Shown one piece after another: positions 5,177 through 6,403 of a DNA stretch of 6,403 nucleotides. Location of the stretch: the NCBI GenBank assembly GCA_947167435.1, contig CAMVIC010000093.1:1-6403 (forward strand), written 5' to 3'. How positions within the stretch are numbered: the first letter of the stretch is position 1; each line of letters opens with the position of its first letter. The notes beneath the pieces are model-generated. The model worked only from the letters and a program-made list of their open reading frames with translations, was not told where the DNA came from and ran no database searches. Made by a program: the position numbers and the translations under genes. Source of the stretch: an uncultured Clostridia bacterium (lineage in GTDB: Bacteria; Bacillota_A; Clostridia; Oscillospirales; Oscillospiraceae).

Positions 5177-6403
5177 GGGTGCGTCACCTCCATCAAATCT
5201 GTGGGCGCGGGCAGAAAACATTCCGCCCGGCATGCTCCCTCCGCAAAGCGCAGCGTCAGCATGCCGCCCACCGCGGTGGAAAGGAGCGGAACGGCCGGAT
5301 CCAGCCGCTCCCGGAACTGCTGATGCCGCGCCGGACGCCCGCAGGAGAGGAGCGCCAGCCGGGGAGAGACCGCGGCCAGAAACTCCGCGGAAGAGGAATG
5401 GGCCGAGCCGTGATGGGCCGCCTTCAGCACATCGGAGGGGGCGGCGGCATACATCTCATACCGGCCGTCCAGGTCCCCCGTGTGCAGCAGGGAGACCCCC
5501 TTCAGGGTCAAGCGGGATACAAGGCAGGACTCGTTGGCATCCTGCCCCGGCCGGACCTGCCCCGCCCGGGGCCACAGGATCTCCATCCGGCCGGAGGGCA
5601 GGGGCAGTTCCTCCCCGGCGGCCAGGGTGCGGATCTCGGTGCCCTCCCGCCGCATGAGGTCGAGCAGGGCCAGGGCGTCCGGATGCACGTCCGCCTGCTC
5701 CGCGCCCTCGGGCAGATACAGCAGGGGCACGGGAATGCCGTCCTCCCGGAGGGCCCGCAGCCCCAGCACATGATCCGTGTGCAGATGGGTGAGTACCACG
5801 GCGGTGGGGGTCAGCCGCCGGCGGTGCAGAAAGTCGCTGAGGACCCCATCCTCATAGCCCGTGTCCATCACCAGCACCATATCCCGGTCCCAGAGCAGGC
5901 CCGCGTCCGCGTCCCCGACGCTGAACTGATAGTATTCCGTGCCGGCATGGGGCCAGGGCATCAGGGACAGGGCCATCACGATCCCCCCGACCCCGGCCAG
6001 CAGCAGGCGGGTGCGCCCCTTCCAGCGGAACAGGGCGCAGAGCCCGCAGGTCACAAGGAGCAGCCCCGCGGCGGTCCAGAGACCCGCAGCGCAGGTCCAC
6101 AGGCGGATGCCAGGCAGGCTGCCCAGAAAGCGCACCGCGGCCAGCAGCCCGGAGGTGGCCGTCCGGGTCAGGGTGCACAGCGGCACCGACAGGAAGGGCA
6201 GGGGCAGCGTCAGCAGGCAGAGCCAGCACAGCAGGATCAGGCCGGAGGCATAGAGCAGGACTGGCAGATTCAGCAGCAGCGAAAGCAGGGGCAGCTCCTG
6301 GAAGGCATACAGCTGGGGAAGCAGCACCCCCAGCTGGGCGCCGACGCCGGCGGCCAGGGCTTCCTGCAGCCGGCGGAGCCGCCGGGACCGGAAGGAGAAC
6401 AGG
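5173..6403 (-). CDS. comEC: DNA internalization-related competence protein ComEC/Rec2, C-terminal half (5' partial)
   Basis: ComEC forms the inner-membrane channel that carries single-stranded DNA into the cell during natural transformation; its C-terminal metallo-beta-lactamase-like domain is thought to act as a nuclease. The frame is open to the right edge, so the start is outside. The visible 409 residues (first full codon at 6402) begin with ALAAGVGAQLGVLLPQLYAF, matching the family's 'slaaqlgtlPlllyyF' region. Four or so hydrophobic helices follow (about 40-150). The MBL-type domain then shows VMDTG (Asp180), HLHTDH (206-211, the HxHxDH metal motif), TGDLD (Asp310) and AAHHGSAHSS (His330-331). 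All main metal-binding motifs are present, so the domain looks functional. The usual 'VGQGDA' motif reads VGDADA (162-167), a small deviation. The stop overlaps the holA start (ATGA). Full-length proteins have about 700-800 residues, so roughly half is seen. Confidence 0.93.
   Translation of the reverse strand, partial: LFSFRSRRLRRLQEALAAGVGAQLGVLLPQLYAFQELPLLSLLLNLPVLLYASGLILLCWLCLLTLPLPFLSVPLCTLTRTATSGLLAAVRFLGSLPGIRLWTCAAGLWTAAGLLLVTCGLCALFRWKGRTRLLLAGVGGIVMALSLMPWPHAGTEYYQFSVGDADAGLLWDRDMVLVMDTGYEDGVLSDFLHRRRLTPTAVVLTHLHTDHVLGLRALREDGIPVPLLYLPEGAEQADVHPDALALLDLMRREGTEIRTLAAGEELPLPSGRMEILWPRAGQVRPGQDANESCLVSRLTLKGVSLLHTGDLDGRYEMYAAAPSDVLKAAHHGSAHSSSAEFLAAVSPRLALLSCGRPARHQQFRERLDPAVPLLSTAVGGMLTLRFAEGACRAECFLPAPTDLMEVTHP
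5186..5191 (-). promoter_or_regulatory. Ribosome binding site of holA inside the comEC 3' end
   Basis: The minus strand carries ggaggt 9 bases before the ATG at 5176, within the last comEC codons. It selects 5176 over upstream in-frame ATG codons at 5233 and 5221, which lack such a site. Confidence 0.75.

Noticed and set aside
4965..5657. Long + strand open frame opposite holA/comEC
   Set aside because: It lies antisense to well-recognised holA and comEC coding sequence, is Pro/Arg/Ser/Ala-rich with low complexity, and has no supporting start signal.
5852..6229. Minus-strand alternative frame inside comEC
   Set aside because: Out-of-frame with the confident comEC reading, Pro/Ala/Arg-rich and without any domain signature.

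Overview
The window looks like a chromosomal segment from a Gram-positive member of the Clostridia, probably a gut or rumen lineage related to Christensenellales/Oscillospiraceae. This rests on three things: a comEC-holA gene pair arranged as in Firmicutes, strong GGAGG-type ribosome binding sites, and large secreted proteins built from BspA-type leucine-rich repeats, Big_2-like Ig domains, CSxCG repeats and a Pro-Thr linker. The species cannot be fixed from the sequence.

Left part (1-2431, + strand): the C-terminal part of a mosaic extracellular protein. Its true start lies upstream of the window, because the reading frame is open to the edge and the residues before the first GTG belong to a recognisable repeat. 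A strong rho-independent terminator follows at 2503-2534.

Middle part (2432-3036): a convergent intergenic region. It holds a decayed remnant of an Rpn/PD-(D/E)XK-type nuclease-transposase gene (2591 to about 2879). The start and ribosome binding site are intact, but the core is deleted and the C-terminal part is out of frame. A second terminator (2993-3027) serves the minus-strand genes coming from the right.

Right part (3037-6403, - strand): a GC-rich block transcribed right to left. The 3' half of comEC (DNA-uptake channel, with the last membrane helices and the metallo-beta-lactamase-like domain) overlaps by 4 bases with holA (DNA polymerase III delta subunit). After a 64-base gap, which contains a good sigma-70-type promoter, comes a secreted protein of 356 residues. 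It has an N-terminal Ig-like domain, an Ala/Thr-rich linker and a C-terminal domain resembling the divergent InlB B-repeat.

Base composition changes sharply across the middle region. The left gene is moderate to low in GC, especially its last 420 bases, and the right block is strongly GC-rich. Together with the transposase-like remnant, this suggests the left side is a more recently acquired or faster-evolving accessory segment next to conserved housekeeping genes. I found no RNA genes, CRISPR arrays, intact mobile elements or clearly new multi-gene system. The most novel material is the uncharacterised C-terminal domain of the left protein and the secreted Ig/InlB-like protein after holA.
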